Assembly (NCBI GenBank): GCA_023418835.1
Contig: JAEZYW010000016.1
Coordinates: 1-11,880, forward strand
Source: Bacillota bacterium
GTDB lineage: Bacteria; Bacillota; Clostridia; Tissierellales; Peptoniphilaceae
Direction of reading: 5' to 3'
Length of the DNA: 11,880 bases
The position numbers and the translations under genes are program-made. The first letter of the stretch is position 1; each line of letters starts with the position of its first letter. This document shows, piece after piece, positions 1 to 7,549 of the stretch. Below the pieces are notes generated by a model that was not told the origin of the DNA, made no database searches, and saw only the letters and a program-made list of their open reading frames with translations.

Positions 1-2030
1 CCAGATCCTTCCGTTGTTCTAGACTCATCTCCCCTAGTAAATCTCTCCATTAACTCTTCTGGCGAAATATTCAATGGATATTTGGAGATGTTTTTTATCA
101 CCAACTTGACCCTATTGTCTACCTTAAACAAATCCACATAAACCCTAGTGTTTTCCAGTGCGTATTTGTAGATATTGGAAAATAGATTTTCTAGTATTCT
201 CGAAGTTTGAGTTCCATCTAGTTCTATAATTACAGGTTCTTCTGGTCGATTTAAGTTAGTAGTGATGTTCTTTTCAGTTAATATGTCTTCCCATTCTCCA
301 TAAATTTGCTCGATTAATTGTCCCAAATCAATTTCTTCTATATTTAAATCTATATTTTTTGAAGATGCCTTACTCAAATCAAACAACCCTTCAATTAATT
401 CTTTAAGGCGATGAGATTTTTCGTTAATGACTTTGGCATATTCTTTTATATTTTCCAGATTTTCATCTTCGTTTACTATCAATTCTGAATAGTTGATAAT
501 AGAAGTTAAAGGAGTTTTTAAATCGTGGCTCACATTTGTTATCAGCTCCGTCTTTAATCTTTCTGATTTTATCGCATCTTCAACTGCAGAGTCCAAGTTG
601 TTTCTAACAGTATTTAAATTGTGGGCAAGGGTTCTAAACCTCGTATCATTTTCGTCTACCTTAACATCGTAGTAGCCTTCTGCTAAAAATTTCGATGCAG
701 ACTCGATTGCCTTTATATCTTCGAAATATTTCTTTAAAAAAGCTCCTATTGCCGTTACTAAAAGAACCCAAAGTATAAATACAAAGTTTTGTCTATAATC
801 CACAAACCATCTAGTTCCCATAAATCCCAAAAGGATAAGGGAGCCGTAAATCAACAATGCATTTTTTTTCGAAGTTCCTTCCAAGTTGTTTGTAACTCCA
901 ATCACTCGATTCCTTCCTTTATTATAAACAGACTTCACAGCCCTATATAAAATTCCATTTTTAAATACAAAGGATCCAAAGCCTTTTTTGTAGATGGACT
1001 TCAAAGCATAAACTGTGTATAAAACGGCAATTCCTCCAAAGAAGATGGCAAGTATTAAAATTCCTAAAAGTAAACCTCTAAAATTATAAGTGTCAATCGA
1101 AGAGGATAACTCTACACCAAAAACTAGGAAAAATGACAAGATACCTGTCAAGATAATAACAATTTCTATTGGGAAATTGGAAATTGATTTATAGAATCCA
1201 GCTTCTTTTGCAGTTTCAAAGTCCGTAACAAATCCAAAGGCAACCACAATTAGTAATGCACCTGTAAAAACCATAAAACCAATTGGTATATAGTTGTCTT
1301 TTAAAATTTGCCTTTCCATATACTGATTTAGATTTGGAGAATTCACATCCATGACATAAGAAAAATCCAATTTTGTTATGCCGTTTGTACTGGGCTTAAT
1401 TTCTGTGTAAACCGCTTTTATGGCTTCATTTAAATCTTTGTGAAGTTTGTATTCTTCCCCAGCTCCACTTCTGCTGATATTGTCCATTTTAAATGAATTT
1501 GTCGTCCAAGTACCGCTAGTTTTTACATTTCCTTCTTTAAATTTCATGGTGGAGGGATCAAATTTATAATCTTCCCCATAATTTTGTAAAAAAACCCAGT
1601 CGTTTGTGAGGTAGTTAACTCCGTAAATTGGTTCTTCATATCCGTCTATATTGCTTTTTACAAAGTACTCATATCTGGATCTATCAAAAAACTCTTCACG
1701 ACTCTGAAAGTACTCGTACTCCCCGCTGACCTTTTGTGCTACAATGGTATTTGGTTGGGTTTTTTGGTAATCCTCCGTCATTGGATAATTAGTTATCTTT
1801 TCAGCCCTTATATAGTATTTCAGAAAATCCATTTCAGAATTAGCGTCATTATATAAAGACTCATCTACAAAGTTATGAAAACCCCAGTTTCTACCTTGAA
1901 ATATATTATTATTTTTTATAAAGCCACTGACACTTATTAAATTTAATACCATGGCTCCTAACAAAGCCAATGACAATAAAAATAAAAGTACTCCCCTTGT
2001 AGAATATCTTATTTTATTATTTTCTGTCAT
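1..2030 (-). CDS. Multi-pass sensor histidine kinase, 3' end cut off by window edge
   Basis: Membrane histidine kinase, partner of the response regulator just upstream. My reading gives about 676 residues before the left edge. There is a first membrane segment (about 13-34), an extracytoplasmic region of roughly 210 residues, then five further hydrophobic segments (about 247-268, 286-306, 317-341, 389-405, 415-432), a HAMP-like linker, and the H box SHDLKTPLTS with the phospho-acceptor His at residue 502 (codon 525-527). An N box (LENLFSNIYKYA) follows, then the start of the G1 box (RGDESRTTEGSG) at the edge. The G2 region and C-terminus lie outside. The ATG at 2028-2030 is supported by AGGAGGAG seven bases upstream, and only 3 bp separate it from the regulator's stop. 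The layout recalls VanS-like kinases of Clostridia. The signal is unknown; the large outer domain matches no family I recognise. Confidence 0.93.
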   Translation of the reverse strand, partial: MTENNKIRYSTRGVLLFLLSLALLGAMVLNLISVSGFIKNNNIFQGRNWGFHNFVDESLYNDANSEMDFLKYYIRAEKITNYPMTEDYQKTQPNTIVAQKVSGEYEYFQSREEFFDRSRYEYFVKSNIDGYEEPIYGVNYLTNDWVFLQNYGEDYKFDPSTMKFKEGNVKTSGTWTTNSFKMDNISRSGAGEEYKLHKDLNEAIKAVYTEIKPSTNGITKLDFSYVMDVNSPNLNQYMERQILKDNYIPIGFMVFTGALLIVVAFGFVTDFETAKEAGFYKSISNFPIEIVIILTGILSFFLVFGVELSSSIDTYNFRGLLLGILILAIFFGGIAVLYTVYALKSIYKKGFGSFVFKNGILYRAVKSVYNKGRNRVIGVTNNLEGTSKKNALLIYGSLILLGFMGTRWFVDYRQNFVFILWVLLVTAIGAFLKKYFEDIKAIESASKFLAEGYYDVKVDENDTRFRTLAHNLNTVRNNLDSAVEDAIKSERLKTELITNVSHDLKTPLTSIINYSELIVNEDENLENIKEYAKVINEKSHRLKELIEGLFDLSKASSKNIDLNIEEIDLGQLIEQIYGEWEDILTEKNITTNLNRPEEPVIIELDGTQTSRILENLFSNIYKYALENTRVYVDLFKVDNRVKLVIKNISKYPLNISPEELMERFTRGDESRTTEGS

Positions 2031-2033
2031 TTT

Positions 2034-2738
2034 CTATCTCCTCCTAGTGGGATCCACAATTTTATAACCTAGTCCCCATGCAACTTGGAGGTATTGGGGT
2101 TTGTTTGGATTAATTTCAATTTTTTCTCTAATTCTTCTAATGTGAACCGTTACAGTCTTAGTTTCGATTGCAGGTTCATTCCACACTCTTTCGTAAATTT
2201 CTTCCACAGAAAATACTCTATCGGGATTTCTCATAAGCAACTCTAAAATTTTGTATTCAATAGAAGTTAAGTTCACTTCTTCCCCGTCCACTTTCACAGT
2301 TTTTCCCAGATTGTCTAAAACAATTGAGCCTATTTGAAGGATTTCATCAGAATCTCCTTTTTTCTTGTAAGAGTGAAATCTTCGAATGTTAGAGTTTACT
2401 CTAGCCATAAGCTCCAGTGGATTAAAGGGTTTTGTGATGTAATCATCTGCTCCAATGTCCAGTCCTATTATCTTATCGTAATCTTCAGATTTTGCAGATA
2501 AAATAATTATAGGAACATAAGAATGCTCCCTCAACTCTTGGATGGCTTCTTCCCCAGTCATATTAGGCATCATCAAGTCCATAATAACCAAGTCAATTTC
2601 TTCAGTTTTAAAAACCTCTATGGCTTCTTTGCCATCTTTTGCGTAAACTACTTCGTAGCCACCGTTTCTTAAATATATTCCAATAGAATCTCTAATAGCC
2701 TTATCGTCTTCTGCTACTAAAATTTTGTATTTTCCCAT
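2034..2738 (-). CDS. OmpR/PhoB-family response regulator
   Basis: A 234-residue two-domain DNA-binding response regulator. The receiver domain spans about residues 4-120 and has the acidic pair E10/D11-D12, the phospho-acceptor Asp54 in VIMDLMMP, Ser81 in the Thr/Ser switch position, and Lys103 in the KPF motif. The C-terminal winged helix spans about 132-230, with the family's recognition-helix stretch TVTVHIRRIREKI. GGAGG lies 7 bases before the ATG. The gene is the first of a two-gene unit with the kinase: its last codons (AGG AGG AGA TAG) double as the kinase's ribosome binding site, so the two are very likely translationally coupled. It may be transcribed from its own promoter in the 78-bp gap, or by read-through from the large regulator upstream on the same strand. 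Target genes are unknown; autoregulation is suggested by boxes at 2772-2810. Confidence 0.96.
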   Translation of the reverse strand: MGKYKILVAEDDKAIRDSIGIYLRNGGYEVVYAKDGKEAIEVFKTEEIDLVIMDLMMPNMTGEEAIQELREHSYVPIIILSAKSEDYDKIIGLDIGADDYITKPFNPLELMARVNSNIRRFHSYKKKGDSDEILQIGSIVLDNLGKTVKVDGEEVNLTSIEYKILELLMRNPDRVFSVEEIYERVWNEPAIETKTVTVHIRRIREKIEINPNKPQYLQVAWGLGYKIVDPTRRR

Positions 2739-2771
2739 TTACTTACCTCCGAATATATAGTATCAAAAACA

Positions 2772-2810
2772 TTCTAATAAACTTCTAAGCAGATATTACA
2801 AATTTTCTAA
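2772..2810. promoter_or_regulatory. Three phased TTCTAA boxes, candidate response-regulator operator
   Basis: TTCTAA occurs exactly at 2772-2777, 2783-2788 and 2805-2810 (TTAGAA in the direction of transcription), giving start-to-start spacings of 11 and 22 bp, one and two helical turns. OmpR/PhoB-family regulators typically bind direct repeats of about 11-bp period, and these boxes lie directly upstream of such a regulator. A weak promoter can be drawn over the same stretch (TTAGAA, 18-bp spacer, GATACT). The motif is AT-rich, so chance occurrence is possible; binding is inference. Confidence 0.45.
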
Positions 2811-2816
2811 GAATAT

Positions 2817-5801
2817 TTACTTAATTTCAAAACCTCTATTTCCTTTGCAAATATCTATCTCATAGACATCCCTAAACTCGTCTAAATTTTTCAAAGCCTC
2901 TTTTTGATAAAAATCAGAACTCATTTTTAATAAGTCCTTAAAGGGATATTCTCCCTCTTTATTTTCAATGGATTTGGATATGACAAATTGAGCAAAATTC
3001 ACAGTTCCCAAAGCCCTTGGATCTTCCATTTTATCCGAATTGTTTATTGCACTTTTCAAATATTCTTTGGACTTTTCAAAATCTCTTTCCCTAAACTCAA
3101 TTAAAGCTAAATAAGAATCTAAAACGGGAAGTTTCCAGAAGGATTTCCTCTCCTTATATTGCTCATTTGCCAAATTAAAATATTCTTTAGACTTTTTTAT
3201 ATCCAAAGTAAAATAGGCCTTTCCCATATTAAGATAAAAAATTGCAAGGCTAGAATAGGCACTTTTTCCTTTAGATAGACTTATGGCTTTTTCGTATTCA
3301 CCAATGGAACCTATCAAATCCCTTTGGGCATACTTTAGCTCTCCTATATAATTGTAAGCCGCCGCTATATTTATTGCATACTTATTTGCCAAACTGTTTG
3401 TAATCTCAAAGGAAAAAATTGACTCCCTAAGGAATCTTTCCCCTTCTTCGTAATTTCCAAGCATCATATTATTTAAGCCCTTAAGCCTTAATAAAGCGCT
3501 AATCTCTTTGTGGTAGTTACTTTCCACTGCCAATTCAATGGAATCTTCCACAAACTTTTTCATCTCCAAAGGTTTATTTTTTTGAATGTTGTAAAATATC
3601 ATCTGCTTATAACCCATTAGGATATAGTCTAGAATATTTAAATTCTTTGCCTTTCTGATTACAAATTCAATATCTTCTAAACCTTCTTTATACTTACCTT
3701 CCCTTATGTGATACCTTCCTTTAATGTAGAAAAATTTCAACTCCAACAAATCCACTTCTAGAGAATTGTTTTTATTTTTTATTAAACCTAAACTATCTTC
3801 CAGCTCTAAAAATAATTTATTTATTTCCAATTCAGATATGCTTCCACTTCTCCCGTCTTCTACAAATAAATCTAAAACAGGAAACATCTCATGGGAAAAG
3901 TTTAAATAGTAGTTTAAAATCTCCATTTGATATTTCAATACTTTTAAATCGTCACTTCCCATTTTAAAATGGTAAATTAAAGCTTTTAAAGAAGATAAGT
4001 CCTTATCCTCGTCCTTGTTTAATTCTTCTAAAGCATCTCCAATTCTCTTGTGATAGTGCTTTTTCTTTCCCTTGTACTGTTTGGAATATAGATAATCCTT
4101 GATTTTTCCGTGGCTAAATTTAAAAAGCTGGGTGTCATCTACTAAAACTTCTCTTAAAATCCTCTTTTTAATTAATTCATCAATTAACTTTATTATTTCG
4201 TCTAAATCTCTATCAGAAATTTTCTTAATTATTTCCACAAAAAAGCCCTCGGGAAAGAAACTAAAAAGCTCCACCAATTCCATATCCCTATCTTGGACAA
4301 AGGGAAATCTCCCTCTAATGGACTTTTCCATCTCCCAAGTCATTTCGCTTAATGGTTTTTTGGACTTTTGAATTTTTACTAACTCATTTAAAAAGAAAGG
4401 ATTTCCTTCTGATTCCAAATACAATTTTTCGTATACTTCCCTTTCTTTAACTTCTGGGAGGGATGCTTCTAAAAAGTTGTAACTTTCTTCTTTGGAAAAA
4501 TTTTTCAACTCTATGCCCTTTACTTTCCCATACCTTTCTAAGGTAGAGATGAATTTATCAGCTTCTAAATTTCCCTCGTCTCTGGCAGAAAAAACAAAAA
4601 TGAAATCCCCTTGTATATGCAATATTAAATTAGACAATATCCTAAGGGATAAATTGTCCATCCACTGAATATCTTCAAAATTGATTACCAAACCTTTAGA
4701 TAAATTTAGATTTTCAAAAAAATCCAAAAGTCTTTCTTCCAAATTAAATATTTCTGAATTTACTTCCTTTAATAAGTAGTAATCTTTTTGAATGTCTTTT
4801 ATATAGTTAAATATCTTTTGAGCTTCTTCTTTCTCAAAAGTTTTAATCATTCTCTCAACGGCTTTTAAATCCCTTTTAGAATCCATTTGGTAGCAGTTGA
4901 TTTTGATCTTGGTGTAGTCAAAGGGGAAATCTTCAAATACCCTTTTTAATAAAAAGGATTTCCCAATCCCCTCGTCTCCTTCTATATATAAAACATTTTT
5001 GTAATTGTCAGAACTGAAACTTTGAAAAAACTCATTTATCTCTGCGATTTCTTCTTCCCTGCCAAAATAAAATTTATATCCCTCTTGGGTTTCTTCTTTC
5101 CCAAGGTTAATCTTTTTCATGGAATCTCTGTAGAGTTTTTTTGTACTTTCGTCAGGTTCAACCCTTAACTCACTTTTTAAAATATTGTTCAAGGTCCCAT
5201 AGGTTTCAATTACCTTGCTATTTCTTCCCGTCTTAAGATAAAACTCCATGAGGAGACGATAATTTTTTTCATCGTATTTGTCTATGTCGATGAGCTTTTG
5301 GATGTCAAACTCCACATCATCGTGATTTCCATTGGCAATGTCTTTGGAAATTTTTTCATAATAACTGGAGGTGTAAATTTCTTCCAGTCTGTCCCTTTGA
5401 TTTCGCACCCAGTTTTCATATTCTTCGGAATTTTTTAAATAAAATCCCTTCAAAAATCCACCTTCGTAAAGGTGTAAATTTTTAATGGGATCCTTTTCAA
5501 AATCTTTAACGTCTAAATAAATGTCTAATTCCTCATTTAATTTTAAAATTGTGTTATTTGTGGAAATGATAAAATCCTTGTGGATCGTTTTTTTAGCGTG
5601 ATAAAGGGCATTTCTCAAATTCTTTTTGGCAACTCTTTCGCTATCTTCTGGCCAAAGCAAACCTGCAACTTCGCTCCTAGAGACTGTATTGTTTAATAAT
5701 ATGTAATAAACAAAGGCGTCTATTTTTGAATATGAGAAAGAAACTTTTTCTCCGTTTTTAAAAATTTCAGGAACTCCAAATAACTTACACACTATCTTCA
5801 T
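2817..5801 (-). CDS. SARP-like transcriptional regulator with BTAD, STAND ATPase and TPR-like repeats
   Basis: A 994-residue regulator. Residues 1-100 form an OmpR-like winged helix of the SARP type (SRSEVAGLLWPEDSERVAKK, then NLRNALYHAKK). About 105-230 is a BTAD helical domain (SEEYENWVRNQRDRLEEIY ... LRVEPDEST). A ligand-responsive ATPase of the MalT/STAND kind starts at YFGREEEI (245-251), with Walker A GDEGIGKS (275-282), Walker B VINFEDIQWMD (372-382), FSARDEG (404-410) and EGNPFFLNEL (465-474). Degenerate TPR-like repeats run from about 687 to 930. The ATG follows GGAAAGGTG with 7-base spacing. It has its own strong promoter and is divergent from the permease/hutH operon, so control of that operon is the obvious inference. 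It could instead act on the two-component genes 78 bp downstream. I know of no named gene with this exact architecture and context. Confidence 0.9.
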   Translation of the reverse strand: MKIVCKLFGVPEIFKNGEKVSFSYSKIDAFVYYILLNNTVSRSEVAGLLWPEDSERVAKKNLRNALYHAKKTIHKDFIISTNNTILKLNEELDIYLDVKDFEKDPIKNLHLYEGGFLKGFYLKNSEEYENWVRNQRDRLEEIYTSSYYEKISKDIANGNHDDVEFDIQKLIDIDKYDEKNYRLLMEFYLKTGRNSKVIETYGTLNNILKSELRVEPDESTKKLYRDSMKKINLGKEETQEGYKFYFGREEEIAEINEFFQSFSSDNYKNVLYIEGDEGIGKSFLLKRVFEDFPFDYTKIKINCYQMDSKRDLKAVERMIKTFEKEEAQKIFNYIKDIQKDYYLLKEVNSEIFNLEERLLDFFENLNLSKGLVINFEDIQWMDNLSLRILSNLILHIQGDFIFVFSARDEGNLEADKFISTLERYGKVKGIELKNFSKEESYNFLEASLPEVKEREVYEKLYLESEGNPFFLNELVKIQKSKKPLSEMTWEMEKSIRGRFPFVQDRDMELVELFSFFPEGFFVEIIKKISDRDLDEIIKLIDELIKKRILREVLVDDTQLFKFSHGKIKDYLYSKQYKGKKKHYHKRIGDALEELNKDEDKDLSSLKALIYHFKMGSDDLKVLKYQMEILNYYLNFSHEMFPVLDLFVEDGRSGSISELEINKLFLELEDSLGLIKNKNNSLEVDLLELKFFYIKGRYHIREGKYKEGLEDIEFVIRKAKNLNILDYILMGYKQMIFYNIQKNKPLEMKKFVEDSIELAVESNYHKEISALLRLKGLNNMMLGNYEEGERFLRESIFSFEITNSLANKYAINIAAAYNYIGELKYAQRDLIGSIGEYEKAISLSKGKSAYSSLAIFYLNMGKAYFTLDIKKSKEYFNLANEQYKERKSFWKLPVLDSYLALIEFRERDFEKSKEYLKSAINNSDKMEDPRALGTVNFAQFVISKSIENKEGEYPFKDLLKMSSDFYQKEALKNLDEFRDVYEIDICKGNRGFEIK

Positions 5802-5845
5802 AATTTGACACCTTTCCTCAATCTTAGTTTATATCTATGTTTTTT

Positions 5846-5874
5846 ATTATAAATTATCCTTATACACTAGTCAA
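5846..5874 (-). promoter_or_regulatory. Sigma-A-type promoter of the SARP-like regulator
   Basis: Reading the minus strand, the -35 box is TTGACT (5869-5874) and the -10 box is TATAAT (5846-5851), separated by exactly 17 bp. This predicts a transcript start near 5840 and a leader of about 40 nt before the ATG at 5801. It is one of the best promoter matches in the window. Confidence 0.8.
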
Positions 5875-5890
5875 TTTAGAGGCTACAAAG

Positions 5891-5930
5891 AGTCTAATTT
5901 AATTTTTCGACGTTTATTAGTCGTTAGACT
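5891..5930. repeat. Nested inverted repeat in the divergent control region
   Basis: AGTCTAA (5891-5897) is mirrored by TTAGACT (5924-5930). Inside it CGAC (5908-5911) is mirrored by GTCG (5920-5923), leaving an 8-nt loop and a one-sided bulge of 10 nt. The element sits just upstream of the regulator's -35 box and about 60 bp upstream of the permease's -35 box, where a binding site for a divergent regulator would be expected. No run of T follows, so it is not a terminator. Function unknown. Confidence 0.4.
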
Positions 5931-5978
5931 TCCCATTTTTACCCTTTCCTTCCTTTTATTATCTTAACCTTTTAAGTT

Positions 5979-5992
5979 GTAAAACGTTTTCA
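5979..5992. promoter_or_regulatory. Palindrome GTAAAACGTTTTCA, candidate operator
   Basis: The perfect core AAAACGTTTT (5981-5990) lies within a 14-mer that differs from the palindromic catabolite-responsive (cre) form TGAAAACGTTTTCA only in its first two bases. It overlaps the permease -35 box (5989-5994), a position suited to repression. CcpA is one candidate. Related AAAAC-NNN-GTTTT sequences at 6073-6086 and 7519-7534 suggest a local regulator could equally be the reader. Confidence 0.45.
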
Positions 5993-6018
5993 CAGTAAAA
6001 TTTTTAATAATCTATAAT
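5989..6018 (+). promoter_or_regulatory. Promoter of the permease-hutH operon
   Basis: -35 TTCACA (5989-5994; 5 of 6 consensus), 18-bp spacer, -10 TATAAT (6013-6018). Transcription would begin near 6025, giving a leader of about 88 nt to the preferred ATG at 6113. No comparable promoter is visible in the short gap before hutH. Confidence 0.7.
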
Positions 6019-6072
6019 AGGTATTTTAAACTTATATTTGATGAATAAGTGATAAGATATGAATTGTAAGTT

Positions 6073-6086
6073 AAAACTGCGTTTTT
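6073..6086 (+). repeat. Inverted-repeat copy 1 (AAAACTGCGTTTTT) in the permease leader
   Basis: This 14-mer is the exact reverse complement of bases 7519-7532, ahead of hutH. It is itself a near-palindrome, AAAAC-TGC-GTTTT, able to form a weak 5-bp hairpin 16 nt before the permease ribosome binding site. It could be a DNA operator, a small RNA structure, or half of a long-range pairing within the operon mRNA; nothing seen decides between these. Confidence 0.5.
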
Positions 6087-6102
6087 ATAAAATTTTTAAT
6101 TT

Positions 6103-6108
6103 GGAGGG
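6103..6108 (+). promoter_or_regulatory. Ribosome binding site that fixes the permease start
   Basis: GGAGGG lies 4 bases before the ATG at 6113-6115. The upstream in-frame ATG at 6059 has no comparable site, so translation from 6113 is preferred. Confidence 0.8.
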
Positions 6109-6112
6109 CGTA

Positions 6113-7489
6113 ATGATTTTATTTAATCCTGTAGTAGTATCAGTTATCGTATTACTGGCGTTAGCGTTGCTCAAGTTCAATATCTTTTTAGCACTTATAA
6201 TTTCAGCTATCGTTGGTGGAGCTTTAGCAGGAATGCCAATTTTTGCCGTAACTGAATATTTCTCACCTTTGGCAGTCATTCCTGGAATAACGGCAGACGG
6301 TTCTGTTCCAACTGTTATTGGAACTTTAGTAGGTGGAATGGGCGGAAATTCCGGTACAGCACTTAGTTATATAATGCTTGGGGCTTTTGCAGTTGCCTTA
6401 GCTCATTCAGGACTTGGAACGTTAATTTCAAGAAAACTTTCAAAAGCTTTATCTGGTAGAAGATTGTTTATGGTATTTTCACTGGCATTTATTGCTTGTT
6501 TTTCACAAAACTTAATACCAATACATATCGCTTTTATCCCGATTTTAATACCACCACTATTAAAATTGATGAACTCATTAAAATTAGATCGTAGAGCAGT
6601 TGCGGTGGCACTTACATTTGGTTTAAAGGCACCTTATATAGCACTGCCCCTTGGATTTGGAGCTATATTTAGAGATATCGTAGTTGCAGCTATAAACGAC
6701 AATGGCGGAAATGTCACTCCAAATCAAGCCACATCAGTTATGTGGATAGGAGCGGCTGCAATGTTAGTTGGTCTTATTGGAATGGGATTTTATTATGGAA
6801 CTAGAGACAGAGAGTATGAAGATCGTCCAATTATCGGTCAAGTAGATGATGAAAACGTTGAAGTTAAAATGAATAAGGAAGCTTGGGGAGCTTTAATAGC
6901 TGCCGTTGTAACAGCTGTTGCATCTATCTTAACTCAATCTCTTCCACTTTCAGCCCTTTTAGGTCTTCTTACAATGATAATAACTGGTTGTATAAAGATT
7001 GGACAACTAGACGAAATGATGGATGGCGGAATTAGAATGATGGGCTTTATCGCCTTTGTTATGTTAATAGCAGCAGGCTATGGAGCTGTAATTAGAGCGA
7101 CTGGAGCTGTCGACACTTTAGTAGAAAGTGCAGTAGCATATATGCAAGGATCTAAGACTGTAGCGGCATTTGTTATGTTACTTATTGGATTATTGGTAAC
7201 AATGGGAATCGGTTCGAGTTTCTCAACAATTCCAATTATAGCTGCTATATATGTTCCGTTAGCTATGAGACTTAACTTCTCACCTGCTTCAATAATTGTT
7301 TTGATAACAATAGCAGGAGCATTGGGAGACGCTGGTTCTCCAGCATCTGACTCTACATTGGGACCAACTTCTGGACTTAATGCCGACGGACAACACGACC
7401 ACATTTGGGACACAACTGTTCCAACTTTCTTAGCTTTTAATATCCCACTTATAATCGGTGGAATTATAGCTACAATGATTTTAGGATAA
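6113..7489 (+). CDS. YuiF-type Na+/H+ antiporter-family permease, probable histidine transporter
   Basis: Integral membrane secondary transporter, 458 residues from the preferred ATG. An in-frame ATG at 6059 would add 18 residues, but that stretch is basic, unlike a transporter N-terminus, and lacks a ribosome binding site. The sequence is almost wholly hydrophobic with about ten or more membrane segments, Gly-rich stretches (VGGMGGNSGTALSY early, AAGYGAVIRATGAV later), and the C-terminal signature GSPASDSTLGPTSGLNADG followed by QHDHIWDTTVPTF, which I associate with the YuiF branch of the NhaC-like/ion transporter superfamily. YuiF proteins are commonly placed with histidine metabolism genes and are predicted amino-acid (histidine) permeases. 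Here hutH follows after 60 bp with no terminator, so import of histidine for catabolism is the likely role. Substrate and coupling ion are inferred, not shown. Confidence 0.88.
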   Translation: MILFNPVVVSVIVLLALALLKFNIFLALIISAIVGGALAGMPIFAVTEYFSPLAVIPGITADGSVPTVIGTLVGGMGGNSGTALSYIMLGAFAVALAHSGLGTLISRKLSKALSGRRLFMVFSLAFIACFSQNLIPIHIAFIPILIPPLLKLMNSLKLDRRAVAVALTFGLKAPYIALPLGFGAIFRDIVVAAINDNGGNVTPNQATSVMWIGAAAMLVGLIGMGFYYGTRDREYEDRPIIGQVDDENVEVKMNKEAWGALIAAVVTAVASILTQSLPLSALLGLLTMIITGCIKIGQLDEMMDGGIRMMGFIAFVMLIAAGYGAVIRATGAVDTLVESAVAYMQGSKTVAAFVMLLIGLLVTMGIGSSFSTIPIIAAIYVPLAMRLNFSPASIIVLITIAGALGDAGSPASDSTLGPTSGLNADGQHDHIWDTTVPTFLAFNIPLIIGGIIATMILG

Positions 7490-7518
7490 TATTTATATAT
7501 TATAGAAGTAAGCAAAAT

Positions 7519-7534
7519 AAAAACGCAGTTTTTT
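7519..7534 (+). repeat. Inverted-repeat copy 2 (AAAAACGCAGTTTTTT) ahead of hutH
   Basis: Bases 7519-7532 are the exact reverse complement of 6073-6086. The copy forms an AAAAAC/GTTTTT stem around a GCA loop, ending 6 nt before the hutH GGAGG. The T run resembles a weak intrinsic terminator, but with a single G-C pair in the stem termination would be poor. A role in control of hutH expression is inference. Confidence 0.5.
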
Positions 7535-7549
7535 CAAATAGGAGGAAAA

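Noticed and set aside
4099..4371. Plus-strand 90-codon open frame inside the large regulator
   Set aside because: It lies wholly opposite the well-supported minus-strand regulator, has no ribosome binding site and no recognisable protein features. The same applies to other antisense frames at 6085, 7078, 7586, 9292, 9918, 10173 and 10715.
6059..6112. Upstream ATG as the start of the permease
   Set aside because: It lacks a ribosome binding site, adds a basic non-membrane extension, and would translate through the AAAACTGCGTTTTT repeat and the GGAGGG site that fits the ATG at 6113.
6025..6112. Riboswitch or T-box in the permease leader
   Set aside because: The predicted leader is only about 88 nt, very AT-rich, and shows no T-box core sequence or multi-helix fold by eye; only the weak AAAAC/GTTTT hairpin is present.
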